Shown piece after piece: positions 36,301 through 45,863 of a stretch of DNA of 49,153 nt. A model generated the notes under the pieces. The model did not search any database and was not told the origin of the DNA. It worked only from the letters and a program-made list of their open reading frames with translations. Source of the DNA: a virus; the IMG/VR virus record IMGVR_UViG_3300049739_000046, positions 1 through 49,153 of that record; one strand, 5' to 3'. Made by a program: the position numbers and the translations under genes. The first letter of the stretch is position 1, and every line of letters starts with the position of its first letter.

Positions 36301-39300
36301 ATGAATCCATTGCAGAAATTACAATTGTGCATTCTTCTACAGGAAGTAAAGGATCACCAAGGATATTATAGTTAGAGTAACTTAAATCTTTTGTCCAGTT
36401 ACCAGCCTTATTAGAATTTTGCTTTGTTTTCTCTACAAGTCCTCTACCTTCTGTTAGGATAGTATTAACAATATCATGATAGGTGTTTAATGTGCTTTCT
36501 ACTTCTGCACATACAGGAGAGATTGAGTCGATCAATACATTGGGATCTGTACCAGGCAATTGATTTCTCATTGCTTGAATTGCTAGATCTCTAGTATATT
36601 CAAATGTCGATATAGTTTCAGTTAATTGACCAGAGATGTAATATAACTCTTCACCATATGGATAATCCTTTTGCTGATAGTAAAGCTGTGCTGCCTCAAC
36701 AATTTTTTCATTTCCACCAAATTTAAGATGGTAGACATATGCGTCTAGAATAAGACCGATGTCTCTACCACACTTAGTAGCAATAGATCCCCAGTTCAAT
36801 GCAGGATATTGTGCTTGTGCCCAAGTTAGTGATTCTGATATGATATATGATCTGTTGAGTGCAATGAGTTGTCCTGCTTTATAGAACATACCAATGCTTT
36901 GACCACTCCAAGAGAATGCTGCTTGTGTAGTGCCAGAGAAAGATACAGGTGTTGTGACAGTTACGCCAGGTGGTACAGTAAAAGTATTGCCAGGAGCAAC
37001 TGCACCAGTATTTGTGGCAATAGATCCAGTGGTTGCTGTGCCACTTAGTAAAGTGGTTCCACTAGGAGCACCACCACCTCCACCAGAGTTAGCTAGTGCT
37101 GCATTGTTTAATGTAATCTGAGTATCACTGTCAATAGATAGAATTTTTGTTCCTACAGGGAATGCTCTACCAGAACTTACAAATAAACCAATAGCAAGAT
37201 TTTTAGTGCTACTAACTGTCATTGTAGTAGACCCTTGGACATAACTGATGTTTACATCAATCCAATCCCAGTTTCTGATAGCAAGTTTTGCCAATCTAGT
37301 TGCATATTCAAAAATAGCAATAGATTTTGTTTTATTGTTTTGAATATAAAGGTATTCATCATCAGAATTAAAGATAGCAGAATAATCAATTGTTTTTACA
37401 TTTCCACCAAATCTTAAATCATGCTGATATGCATCTAAGATAGCTCGTATGTTTCTTTCATAGTCATCTTGCTTAGTCGCCCAATCTAAAGATCCATAAG
37501 TTGATTTACCATATCCAATAGTTTCATTAATAATGAAGTCAACATTTCTCTCAATTTGATTTGCAGCATCAATCCATGTGCCACCACGTTGGAAAATGTT
37601 TCTTAACTTTTTGAGATAACGAGTATTGTATTGTGCATCCTTGAATTGGAATACTTTACCATAGAAAGTAACACCTTTATAATCAGAACCAAATTTAACT
37701 CCATCTCCTAAAGGTGGAGTAGAGAATGTAATCTGATCACCAGAGATTGTATATGCAACACCTGGTTCTTGAATCACACCGTCTAAAGTGATAATAGTAC
37801 CATATGTTGATGATAGAGTAAATGGATTGCCACCAACTAATACTTGGAACTGTGTAGTTCCTTGTAATCTACCATCTGTATCAAAGTATCCATCAAATGC
37901 TGATGCAAGAGATAGTTCAAATGTACGAACTTCGTTGAATAGAAATTCACTTGGAGCAGCAGTACCAACCGCTTTACGAATTCTTTGATTCTCAACTGTT
38001 TGTACAGTTTGAGTAACAATTCTACTTGTGTTCTCAACAGTAATTTTATTCTTTGCTGGATCCCATAATTGAATAACACTAAAGTGTGATGCCTTTGGCA
38101 TCTCAACTGGCATCTCAGAACTTGCAGTAGCTTCTACATCTACTTGTCCAAATAACTTAAATCCTGCAGGGTGTGTAGTGGATTTAATAAGGTCACGCCA
38201 TTCTTCAATAGATGTCTTAGATTTAACAACATAAGAATAATCTTGATAGAAAGAACTATCATGAATCTTCTGATTAGATACACCTAACTTACCTTTGTCT
38301 GATGTGTAGTATCCTAAGTTGTCATAGAAACTAGAAATATTTTCTTGGAAGGTAGAAACAAATACTTTACTAACAATTGCATCTATTGGGAATCTTAAAG
38401 ACTCAATAGAAATATTCTCACGAATAATACCTTGTACATTTGCAAGTTTAAGTAAGTTAGAACTAAATCTCCATTCTGTAACAGTTGCTCTGAATACTTC
38501 TACATTATTAATTTTTTGAATTACAGTTTCACCAATACTAAAGTTACCATTGATGTTTCTAACAGCAACAATGTAGTTTGAACTGAAAGTAGAAGATACA
38601 GTTTTGTCTAGATGGAATGCTCCACCGTTTCTGGTAATATTAACACTCTTAGGAACACCAATAGATGTGCTCTCTGCATATGCTTCTACATCACCCTCAA
38701 TAATAATGATTTCAGGTGCAAATGTATATCCTTTACCAATTTTGTCTACTGTAATAGAGGCAATTTCACCATTTCTAGAAATAACATTAAACTTAGCATC
38801 AGAACCATCACCATTAGTAATAAAGACTTTTGGGTTTACATAATTAGAACCTTTCTCGGTAATCTCTACACCAGTGATAGTTTTTGTTGCAACATCAAAT
38901 TTAACTGTAGCTTCTGCTCTATAACTTGCAGTTGGGTCTACACCAATAATAACAGGTACTTTCTTATAGTTAAGTCCTAGGTTTATAATCTGTGCGGTAT
39001 TAATTTTACCGATAGCGAACTGACCAGTAGTGGTATAAGAAATAGATCCAGAACCATCCCAAAGAGGAATGCTGTTAATATCATAAACAAAACGATTTGG
39101 TGTAACATAATTAAGAATTTTAGTTCCCTGTAAAGGATCTGTGATAATCTTGAAAAATGCGTTTTCTGAATCAACTACATTCTTTTTGTCAAAGTAATAG
39201 AAGTTAGTAAAATCAGTTCCTCTCTTTGTCTGATAGTTATTATCAGTTAGTCTAGAACCAAATCCAAATTTAACATCAGTAAATGCACCAGCATTACCAG

Positions 39301-42300
39301 GAAGAATAGTAGATTCTATTTTTTCCTCAGTAATCAAATTGTAGTTATTACTTGGACTGATATCAAAGTAAGTCCCAATAAGACTAGAATGAGACGTGTC
39401 AAACTTATACTTGTAGAATTCTTGTAAATCAATATTTGGATTAGGTACAAATGTACTATTGTCTTCTGAGAACTCAAAATTATAAACAATATTTTCTACA
39501 GACTTAAGTGATACCAGTCTTTGTGGATTGCTACTATCAAAGAAACTGGAACTTAATACTACTTCATTAGCTGTAGACTTTAAAGTTCCATAATCATATA
39601 CAATATTAATTTTATGAGTTACAGGATCATAAGATTGAATATATCCAGAATTATTACCAGTAAAGATCTGATAGTTATCAGCAAAATTATATTGTGCTTT
39701 ATATAATTCTACTTCCTGTCCATCAAAGTGATCAACATCATCAGTTCCTTCTTGTCCTCTAGTTACATTTAGATTATTTCCACTAATACCTTCAATCTTT
39801 AAAATTTCCTCGCCAACTTTAACCAGATCATTAACAGAGAACCCAAATGAACTTTTAACTGTAACTTTTGTACCACCAGCAGGAATACCAATGTGTCCAA
39901 CATAGATTGTAAATCTTGCAGTAGATTGTGATGCGCCAGATCTTACCAGATCTTCATCTGCAACACTAAGATAATCTCCTTGTGCATATCCACTACCAGC
40001 ATCTTGAATTTGAATGCCAGAAACTATGCCAGCGTCAGATACAGTGAATGTAGCAGTGGCACCAGTGCCAGATCCGCTAGTAAGAGCAACACTAGTGTAA
40101 GTGCCAGCAGTATAATCTGCTCCACCATTAAGAATTTCATAACGACCAATACCTGTAAAGTCAATTGTAGACTTATTACTAGGTGGTACAAGAATAGCTT
40201 CTTGATACAACCTCTTCCTTATATAATAGGTCTTAGTTTTGGTTACGTCATTAGGATTGATGTCAATTGTTACTTTATCTCCAATTCCTAACCCATGAGG
40301 TTGTGCTGTTTCAATTAGAGCAACACTTTGATTAACTTCAAATGGTTCTAACCCATCACTGAGAGATGTTAGTCTTACAACTTTTGTACCAGAAGTATTG
40401 AATAGGTCATCTGATTGTAAGAAGTAATCGTCATTAACAATCCAAGTTCCCTCAGTAACTTTAATCTCAACTACGTTTTGACTGTTAGTTCCTTCTAACA
40501 CTTCACCTTTAGCTACAGGTGCATTAACACCGTCAGTCAAACTTAGAGTAGCGCCTTTGGTATATGAACTTCTTTGATCTAAAAGAATAGTAAACGTTTT
40601 GATAGTTGCAGAGAATGTTCCCGTTTCATCAAAAGTACCATTGACATTTCTTAGTACAATAATGTTATCGTTCTTAACTGTACCTACAATAGAACCAGAT
40701 GCTCCTGAGGAGGGTTGGTTTAATGTATCATCAGCAAATAGATATGCACTTTGGATTGTCGTTAGTTTTACGACTCTATCTTCTTTACATTCTAAGTAGG
40801 AAACGTTCTTACCTTTCACGGAGTTTACGATAGATTCTACTTCAGAACCTTCTGTTCCTTTATTATCAAAATAAATTTGTGAGTTAATACTGAAGTTGGT
40901 AGATGAATCTACTACGCTGACTTCTTCTACATTTCCTTGCTTTACTTCTGCAATTTGAGCAATGACACCTTCGCCATTTCTCTGCATACCTGCTTGATAG
41001 AATCTTCTAGAATTCTTAGGAATATCATCTTGATTGATATTAGAATTGTAATTACTATCAACTGGTAGAGAATAGAAGTTCTCTCCTAAAATGTATGGAT
41101 ATTGCGGTACTTGATTGCTATCAATAGTAATGAAATAAGCATAAGTTCCTTTCGGAAAGTCGGGGGTAACTGTAAATCTTCCATTGTTTTGATCTAGTGT
41201 TCCACTCTTGTGAGTGTATGTGTAATCATTAACAAACGTTCCCAGAGGATAATTTGTTAATGATGGACCATTAGAACGATTTCCATTAATACTGTAACCA
41301 GAAGTCATTCTCACAATTGATGATGTAGCATCTAGGGGATCCTGATGACCAAATGGACCGTATATTGGATTACCGTCGTAAGCGAATCCAATAATAGGAG
41401 AGTGAGTTTTTGTAGCGGGTTCAGTTCCTGCACTATTGATGTTGTCGCTGAGAGAAACACGTAAAGCTTTAGGATTGGCATTATATCCATAACCGTATTC
41501 TAATACATTATTATAGTTTGCAAAGATATAACCGTATTCAGTATCTAATTCATTTTCTAATTTTTTAAATCTATTAAAGTTCCATTCTTTAAGAAGAGGA
41601 ATACCAGATGCACCATTACCAACTGGAATGACATCAACAATAACAGTAGCTTGATTATAGAAGTTACCTTCTGCAATTTTATCAAATCCTGTAATTATAC
41701 CATCTGTATTAACAATAGAAATATATTCTGCAAATCTACCACGACCTGCTGCATCTCTAATTCTAATTAAAGGAGCAGATGAATAGAATTCTCCAGCATT
41801 ATTGATAACAAGACTAGTAACCTTGCCACCTGTTACAACAGCACTTACATCTGCATTACGACCAGAAGTGATAGTGATATCAGGAGTTCTTGGAAAAATG
41901 TCATCAGTATCAACAATGATACTTTCTACAACCTGACCAGCAAGAACTGCCCTAGCTTTGCTTGGAACTTGATCAATAAGAACAAATGGAGGTGTTGAGT
42001 ATCCAGTGCCTCTAGTATCAATCTTAATTTCTTCTAGTTTACCAAACCTAATACTTTCTGGATCTTTATGTCCATAGAAAGGTACGCCATTTAAAGCAAT
42101 ACCAATATCTCTTTTGGGTGTTTTGTATGTTTCTGTAGTTCTAGTTGCTTGCTTTCTAATGATACGAAGCAGTTTCTGATCTAGTGTAGTTTCATTAACA
42201 GTAGACCCATCTAAGATCTTATGTGAAGGATAGCTAGAACTTGTGATATAATAATACTGTTCGTCTTCAAAGATCGCTGATACATTAGTAGAAACTTGAT

Positions 42301-43672
42301 CTAAGGAAGATGCAACTGATGGAAGCGTAGGCACATCGACTGCAGTACCTGAACTTAACACCCATCTAGTTTGATTAGTACCAGTCTGAACAATCTTAGA
42401 GTCGGAAGTTTCAAATCCTGGATTTGAGATTTGAATCTTGTCCCCAATAGCAGAATATGGTTGTGCATCAGATGGTTGTAAGTTGTATACAACACCTAAG
42501 GTCAGTAAAACAACGCCAGAACCACTAATGGTTACTGGTTTGTACACTGAAGATCCTACTGCATGTTGAACAGCAGTCTGTGCCGTCCTTTCGTCAATTG
42601 TAAACTGTGTTACGTTCTTATTATCGAAAGTAATCGTCTCTTCACCAATTAATACTGATCCTGTCTTACCCCAACCGATAGTAGAGAATACATCAATTCT
42701 ATCCCCCGAACTCGCAGTCCCTGACAGGGTTTTTTCAAGCTTAGTTTTAGTAGATACTTCAAATGCACCATTGACTGTCTCAGGTGCTAATACAATATTA
42801 TAAATTACTTCATCATCTGATGTACCATCAGCATACACATTATCTACTGTTGAATCAGCATAACCATATTCTTCAGTAGAAGTCTGTACAATCTTTTTAC
42901 CGATCAGATTCTTTACGTCTCCAGATACAACCTTACACTTAAGTGCATAAACGTTGATCCAATCTGCTTCGGACGATTTGTATGTAAAATCTCTTGGTTT
43001 ATATACTTCTGGTTTGTTATCTGCTGTTTTAGCAATAACAGTATTGAAAATAAACTTGATGGAACTTGTAGTTCCTTTAGCTTTGTAAAACTTCTGAATG
43101 TTTTTAATCAGAGTTCTCTTATCTACTTCACCCCTAAGATACTTTTGGGGGAAAGAACCTAGATACTGACTCTCGAAGTTTTTGACTAATGCATATAAGA
43201 AAAGGTTACTAATGTTATGAACCTTTTGTCCAGCATTATGAGATGCAGCAACCGTAGTGGTGAACGTGCTAGACTCATATAAGTCACCAAGCGATGTATT
43301 GCCACTTACGCCTCTAGAACACTCTCTTAACTCAGTGTCTGTTCTAGAACCATAGAAGATGATCTCGTCATCAATTTTTACAAATCCGTTTCTTTTTGGA
43401 AAACTCGTTGCATTTTCCAATACAATTGTATCAGCACTACTAGAAATAGTAGTGTCCAAGATATTAAACTGTCTAAGAATATTTTGTTCATAATAATCAA
43501 TGTCTGCATATTTTTGGATATTATTAATTATATCCAGTGTGCCACCTTGCACCTCCTGTTCTTCATAATACTTCTGAACGAACTTACTAAAAAGTTCATA
43601 TTCATCTGTAATAAAAGAAGGAAGCTGCGTCTCAATGAGAGTAGAAATTCTCTTAGTCTTTACAGCAGGCAT
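33398..43672 (-). CDS. Giant baseplate-type protein at the gp7 position (3,424 residues)
   Basis: One unbroken frame between gp6 and gp8, the place of gp7 in T4 (1,032 residues). The N-terminus LIETQLPSFITDEYELFSKF, then VQKYYEEQEVQGGTLDIINN, is typical of a marine myovirus virion protein, though I see no direct likeness to T4 gp7. Other parts: beta units with FPKRNGFVKIDDEIIFYG; GSGY repeats at several places; a YHYH-like domain (about residues 755-865) with GFAYDGNPIYGPFGH; two helical FGGN modules (about residues 2025-2385); a DSxTQITL unit; and the C-terminal LNTAYFDNAGYLFTSSGSVI. It starts five bases after gp6 stops and probably shares its transcript. A wedge or fibre-anchoring role is inferred from position. 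Confidence 0.83.
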   Translation of the reverse strand: MPAVKTKRISTLIETQLPSFITDEYELFSKFVQKYYEEQEVQGGTLDIINNIQKYADIDYYEQNILRQFNILDTTISSSADTIVLENATSFPKRNGFVKIDDEIIFYGSRTDTELRECSRGVSGNTSLGDLYESSTFTTTVAASHNAGQKVHNISNLFLYALVKNFESQYLGSFPQKYLRGEVDKRTLIKNIQKFYKAKGTTSSIKFIFNTVIAKTADNKPEVYKPRDFTYKSSEADWINVYALKCKVVSGDVKNLIGKKIVQTSTEEYGYADSTVDNVYADGTSDDEVIYNIVLAPETVNGAFEVSTKTKLEKTLSGTASSGDRIDVFSTIGWGKTGSVLIGEETITFDNKNVTQFTIDERTAQTAVQHAVGSSVYKPVTISGSGVVLLTLGVVYNLQPSDAQPYSAIGDKIQISNPGFETSDSKIVQTGTNQTRWVLSSGTAVDVPTLPSVASSLDQVSTNVSAIFEDEQYYYITSSSYPSHKILDGSTVNETTLDQKLLRIIRKQATRTTETYKTPKRDIGIALNGVPFYGHKDPESIRFGKLEEIKIDTRGTGYSTPPFVLIDQVPSKARAVLAGQVVESIIVDTDDIFPRTPDITITSGRNADVSAVVTGGKVTSLVINNAGEFYSSAPLIRIRDAAGRGRFAEYISIVNTDGIITGFDKIAEGNFYNQATVIVDVIPVGNGASGIPLLKEWNFNRFKKLENELDTEYGYIFANYNNVLEYGYGYNANPKALRVSLSDNINSAGTEPATKTHSPIIGFAYDGNPIYGPFGHQDPLDATSSIVRMTSGYSINGNRSNGPSLTNYPLGTFVNDYTYTHKSGTLDQNNGRFTVTPDFPKGTYAYFITIDSNQVPQYPYILGENFYSLPVDSNYNSNINQDDIPKNSRRFYQAGMQRNGEGVIAQIAEVKQGNVEEVSVVDSSTNFSINSQIYFDNKGTEGSEVESIVNSVKGKNVSYLECKEDRVVKLTTIQSAYLFADDTLNQPSSGASGSIVGTVKNDNIIVLRNVNGTFDETGTFSATIKTFTILLDQRSSYTKGATLSLTDGVNAPVAKGEVLEGTNSQNVVEIKVTEGTWIVNDDYFLQSDDLFNTSGTKVVRLTSLSDGLEPFEVNQSVALIETAQPHGLGIGDKVTIDINPNDVTKTKTYYIRKRLYQEAILVPPSNKSTIDFTGIGRYEILNGGADYTAGTYTSVALTSGSGTGATATFTVSDAGIVSGIQIQDAGSGYAQGDYLSVADEDLVRSGASQSTARFTIYVGHIGIPAGGTKVTVKSSFGFSVNDLVKVGEEILKIEGISGNNLNVTRGQEGTDDVDHFDGQEVELYKAQYNFADNYQIFTGNNSGYIQSYDPVTHKINIVYDYGTLKSTANEVVLSSSFFDSSNPQRLVSLKSVENIVYNFEFSEDNSTFVPNPNIDLQEFYKYKFDTSHSSLIGTYFDISPSNNYNLITEEKIESTILPGNAGAFTDVKFGFGSRLTDNNYQTKRGTDFTNFYYFDKKNVVDSENAFFKIITDPLQGTKILNYVTPNRFVYDINSIPLWDGSGSISYTTTGQFAIGKINTAQIINLGLNYKKVPVIIGVDPTASYRAEATVKFDVATKTITGVEITEKGSNYVNPKVFITNGDGSDAKFNVISRNGEIASITVDKIGKGYTFAPEIIIIEGDVEAYAESTSIGVPKSVNITRNGGAFHLDKTVSSTFSSNYIVAVRNINGNFSIGETVIQKINNVEVFRATVTEWRFSSNLLKLANVQGIIRENISIESLRFPIDAIVSKVFVSTFQENISSFYDNLGYYTSDKGKLGVSNQKIHDSSFYQDYSYVVKSKTSIEEWRDLIKSTTHPAGFKLFGQVDVEATASSEMPVEMPKASHFSVIQLWDPAKNKITVENTSRIVTQTVQTVENQRIRKAVGTAAPSEFLFNEVRTFELSLASAFDGYFDTDGRLQGTTQFQVLVGGNPFTLSSTYGTIITLDGVIQEPGVAYTISGDQITFSTPPLGDGVKFGSDYKGVTFYGKVFQFKDAQYNTRYLKKLRNIFQRGGTWIDAANQIERNVDFIINETIGYGKSTYGSLDWATKQDDYERNIRAILDAYQHDLRFGGNVKTIDYSAIFNSDDEYLYIQNNKTKSIAIFEYATRLAKLAIRNWDWIDVNISYVQGSTTMTVSSTKNLAIGLFVSSGRAFPVGTKILSIDSDTQITLNNAALANSGGGGGAPSGTTLLSGTATTGSIATNTGAVAPGNTFTVPPGVTVTTPVSFSGTTQAAFSWSGQSIGMFYKAGQLIALNRSYIISESLTWAQAQYPALNWGSIATKCGRDIGLILDAYVYHLKFGGNEKIVEAAQLYYQQKDYPYGEELYYISGQLTETISTFEYTRDLAIQAMRNQLPGTDPNVLIDSISPVCAEVESTLNTYHDIVNTILTEGRGLVEKTKQNSNKAGNWTKDLSYSNYNILGDPLLPVEECTIVISAMDSLFDNLDDVIKEESVTRSLPDYIDGENKEFELYWDDNTPVNTEEDEDLFVTINAILQRPKFTDNYPLQDAYWIDRTVIPNKVKFDVAPIWDQDLGAKSIGEPTAVEKVVGIGVGNYKRLTIDFNLVDGIRNGPFLILDVEDYTVQSIESEDSMYVFLDGILQVKGKAYTVSGPNITFASPIKKEHNVDIRYLYGRDVGQVLNIYDFAPDTYFAQGTLSFTTSTPILDNLLAYGWMGDAIGTPIHCWQQRANGTYNVIGELKNPIKTGNNVTFELKCQNPVIESGLDFTFTVKGYYDRTYVIADGDISNQTLTFKKDEANRKLLKDDNGQWSGTFYGKTYKAPFVYLANNDKIRVEGEEGFRNIKRLPTEATSKDGRSGEATTDDIFGTVSIETYTGITRGEGLSVVATIENGSVISLTWNQRSYDPLTQPTAYQYYTPPVLKFESLDGNGGGARANVLVSKGQVISVDLIDGGSGYTTTPKVITTRRFDILKERDIGVSLINIGINPYVESGGLTSTSVISEIDESGLSAITGISSVQVEVAGDAEIVIEREFDLKEVEVFSIGGALDPKRDYIEFFSTEETSADDVKVIDVYAGGTVVSAELQDIITTNSISTVSKAITTTVQVEIPNNAISNTNYFENAAYLNVDLEIGDSIVYIPDTTKFAPNGKLMIGNELVFYNRKINDRFLQVIRGYDNTTEQFWAAGAYLRQIEDIAVVSAAVASIQSESDVSMVSASSTAGGFERRVQRQISPASVMSVTREATEVVITPPPGGVVDKYQETAFLTNPIAQRVGSGVFLVSAADKYYVTQRNGNEQLVRNTLFTTDSGYIGNYAITNVGYTIGHFDGIFDDGMGVSGMTIEEVSRFFGGLTLDDFTKRRKSQYTSAGDKFNLAPPSIQQPVTTTTTVGTIPTSIAALNTAYFDNAGYLFTSSGSVIQYASKTANTFDGCTLIRGSNSISNGDELIPFAIT
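36520..37590 (-). repeat. Two helical FGGN modules in the gp7-position protein
   Basis: Two copies, at about 37240-37590 and 36520-36890, of the same helical unit seen in the giant fibre. Examples are NVDFIINETIGYGKSTYG with LDAYQHDLRFGGN, and NRSYIISESLTWAQAQYP with LDAYVYHLKFGGNEKIVEAA and later AIQAMRN. Between them is a DSDTQITL beta unit and a Gly-rich linker. Confidence 0.75.
41085..41405 (-). other. YHYH-like domain in the gp7-position protein
   Basis: The encoded segment has IIGFAYDGNPIYGPFGH, then LDQNNGRFTVTPDFPKGTYA with YAYF, and PQYPYILGENF. This follows the order of the YHYH domain family (DGFPIYGP, LDxCNG, GxYHYH, FPYxxG), with YAYF in place of YHYH. The domain's function is unknown. 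Confidence 0.6.
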
Positions 43673-43677
43673 TTACT

Positions 43678-45474
43678 TTACTCTTTGTATGCAGTGAACG
43701 AGGAATTTGCAACGTCAACGTCAAGATAAACCTCACGGAGTGCCTTGATATCATTAGAAAGGGGTTTGACTCTAACGGAAATACGATTATCAAAGAAACT
43801 ACCTTTAATGATAGTTAAGTTGTACATTTTAAGTTCACCTTCTACATAATCAATATCGCCAACTTCCTTGTCGAGGACAACCTTTTCACCAGTTACGCTA
43901 TCTAGAGTATATAGGATGATTTTGCTATCCCTATCCTCTACATATACATCCATAGTAGGATACTCAGTAACCCTAAACCCAGTGGATGACAGGACTGGTT
44001 CATCACAGTCCTTATCAAAAGAATTTTGAAAACACACTTCGTAATAGAAGGTGGAATTGAGAGAAGGATAAAAATCCTTTCTCATTGTAATATCTGTTAA
44101 ATTGGAATTGATAGTATTATCAGAATCATCAATAACACCTACCATCTTACTGTATCTAAACTTACCATTGAACTTTTCAGTATCACTAGTATCAAGATAA
44201 GACTGTACATTACCAATCACTTTGTCTCTAATCTGTGATGTTGTTTGATCAGTAGCAGATCCATTATAATAGATCTTACTATTCATCTCAACATATAGAA
44301 TAGAAGGATCAATTATTCTAGGTTCAACAGAAGCTACAACATACTGCTTTAGATCTGCAATAATTTTCTGTTTTGTTAATGAAGTAAGATAACTTTGATC
44401 AGTTGGTTTCAATGCAATGAAAACTTTACCGTACTCAGGTGGAACTTGGTCTTCTCCACCAAAAATAATGATATCACTCGTAGCAGGATACACTTTACGT
44501 ACAATTGCCTCATAGTCCTGAGAGGTCACTGCACGGTCTTGTGTGCCGTATGACTTAGGAGCGGTATATTTGATCTTCTGGGTGCTTTCAATCTCTTCAC
44601 CGCCTGCAGAGGCAATGCTAGAAGTAATGTTAGTAGTAAACGAGTTGGGAGACACACCGTTAGGGTTCTCTAGTACACCATTGAAGACAAATGTACTTAC
44701 GCCATTACTTTCAGAAGCAGATGTGGTGATGTAAGATACTTCAATTCTAGATTGATCTTCTGGTTTCCTACCCAGTACACCATCACCCATTAAAAGCTCA
44801 TATCTTCCATCTTCGATCTCATCAAGGAAGAATACTTTTGAAGTACCATCAACACCTAGAATATTATCTGCTACAAGGTATGGTTCGTTAAAACTTCCTC
44901 CACTCGGGAATACCCTTACTCTAATTGTGTTGGTATCAATGTTTTTATTGTCAAGAACAAATCTTTGAGAATTTGCTGCCGTGTTAAAAGTAAAATTATC
45001 AACTACTTGTGATCCTTCTACGATCTCAATATTAGTAAACGTAGCTACATTGTTAGCAACTTGTGCTTTTACATCGTCAAGTGTAACATACTGATAGATG
45101 TTGTTGTCATAGGTTGAAATAAATCCTGTTCCTTTCTTAAGAATCAGTTCAGTGTCAGTTGTTGATGTTCCATAATTTACATTAAAAGAGACATATGCAG
45201 TAGGAGAGGTAGCACTCTTGGGTCTGTACCCTAGTTGCTTCGCAATCGCTACTACATTGTCCCTCAAGGTGGCAGAATCAATGAATAGTTCATTGACTAC
45301 CATATTAGTGTTAAACGCCGTATAGTAGGTGTTATAAGCTAAGACATCAATCAGGTTTGCTAATGCACTACCTTCAAAATCATAATCAGTAAATTCTGTC
45401 TGACCCTGCAAATATTCTTTCAGGGTTACTTTGATTTCCTCAAAGTCTAAGTTAGCAACCTGTGTATAAGGCAT
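43678..45474 (-). CDS. gp6: Baseplate wedge protein gp6
   Basis: A 598-residue protein with MPYTQVANLDFEEIKVTLKE at the start and LIDVLAYNTYYTAFNTNMVV and NELFIDSATLRDNVVAIAKQ near residues 42-80, the hallmark of gp6 of T4-like phages (660 residues in T4). gp6 forms the iris-like ring of the baseplate wedge together with gp25 and gp53. Its ATG overlaps the stop codon of gp25 (TAATG), so the two are coupled. This gp25-gp6 pair is one of the most conserved in the T4 superfamily. Confidence 0.93.
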   Translation of the reverse strand: MPYTQVANLDFEEIKVTLKEYLQGQTEFTDYDFEGSALANLIDVLAYNTYYTAFNTNMVVNELFIDSATLRDNVVAIAKQLGYRPKSATSPTAYVSFNVNYGTSTTDTELILKKGTGFISTYDNNIYQYVTLDDVKAQVANNVATFTNIEIVEGSQVVDNFTFNTAANSQRFVLDNKNIDTNTIRVRVFPSGGSFNEPYLVADNILGVDGTSKVFFLDEIEDGRYELLMGDGVLGRKPEDQSRIEVSYITTSASESNGVSTFVFNGVLENPNGVSPNSFTTNITSSIASAGGEEIESTQKIKYTAPKSYGTQDRAVTSQDYEAIVRKVYPATSDIIIFGGEDQVPPEYGKVFIALKPTDQSYLTSLTKQKIIADLKQYVVASVEPRIIDPSILYVEMNSKIYYNGSATDQTTSQIRDKVIGNVQSYLDTSDTEKFNGKFRYSKMVGVIDDSDNTINSNLTDITMRKDFYPSLNSTFYYEVCFQNSFDKDCDEPVLSSTGFRVTEYPTMDVYVEDRDSKIILYTLDSVTGEKVVLDKEVGDIDYVEGELKMYNLTIIKGSFFDNRISVRVKPLSNDIKALREVYLDVDVANSSFTAYKE

Positions 45475-45863
45475 TATCGTGTACGTGCTAAGAAGAATGT
45501 TGCCGCTACTGGTCTGTCATTTCCTATAATAGTGTAATATAATTCAACACTATAACCATCGCTATCCAAATCTGGATAACAAATAATGTCTTTGATAGTC
45601 ACTCTAGGTTCATAACGATCAATACAGTCATTAATCTTAGATTTAATAAGTGCAGCTGTACCAAAATCTAATGGTTCAAACAGCATCTCTCTTAAATCTG
45701 AACCCAATTCAGGTTGAAATAGTCTCTCACCCTTACTTGTTTGAAGCAATACAGCTATCGACTGTGCAATAGCTGCATTATCTTTCACTGTTACCAAGTC
45801 ATTGGACACAGGATGCTTCTTAAAAGTAATACTCAGATCTTTAAATGTCTGAAAGGTGGGCAT
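45474..45863 (-). CDS. gp25: Baseplate wedge protein gp25
   Basis: A 129-residue protein, close to T4 gp25 (132). It has MPTFQTFKDLSITFKKHPVS at the start, ERLFQPELGSDLREMLFEPL in the middle and DRYEPRVTIKDI with the EPR signature of the gp25/IraD-like fold. In contractile tails gp25 binds gp6 and links the central hub to the sheath. It has a late-promoter-like box GATAAATA 23 bases upstream that contains the stop codon of the previous gene. gp6 follows with a four-base-type TAATG overlap. Confidence 0.95.
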   Translation of the reverse strand: MPTFQTFKDLSITFKKHPVSNDLVTVKDNAAIAQSIAVLLQTSKGERLFQPELGSDLREMLFEPLDFGTAALIKSKINDCIDRYEPRVTIKDIICYPDLDSDGYSVELYYTIIGNDRPVAATFFLARTR

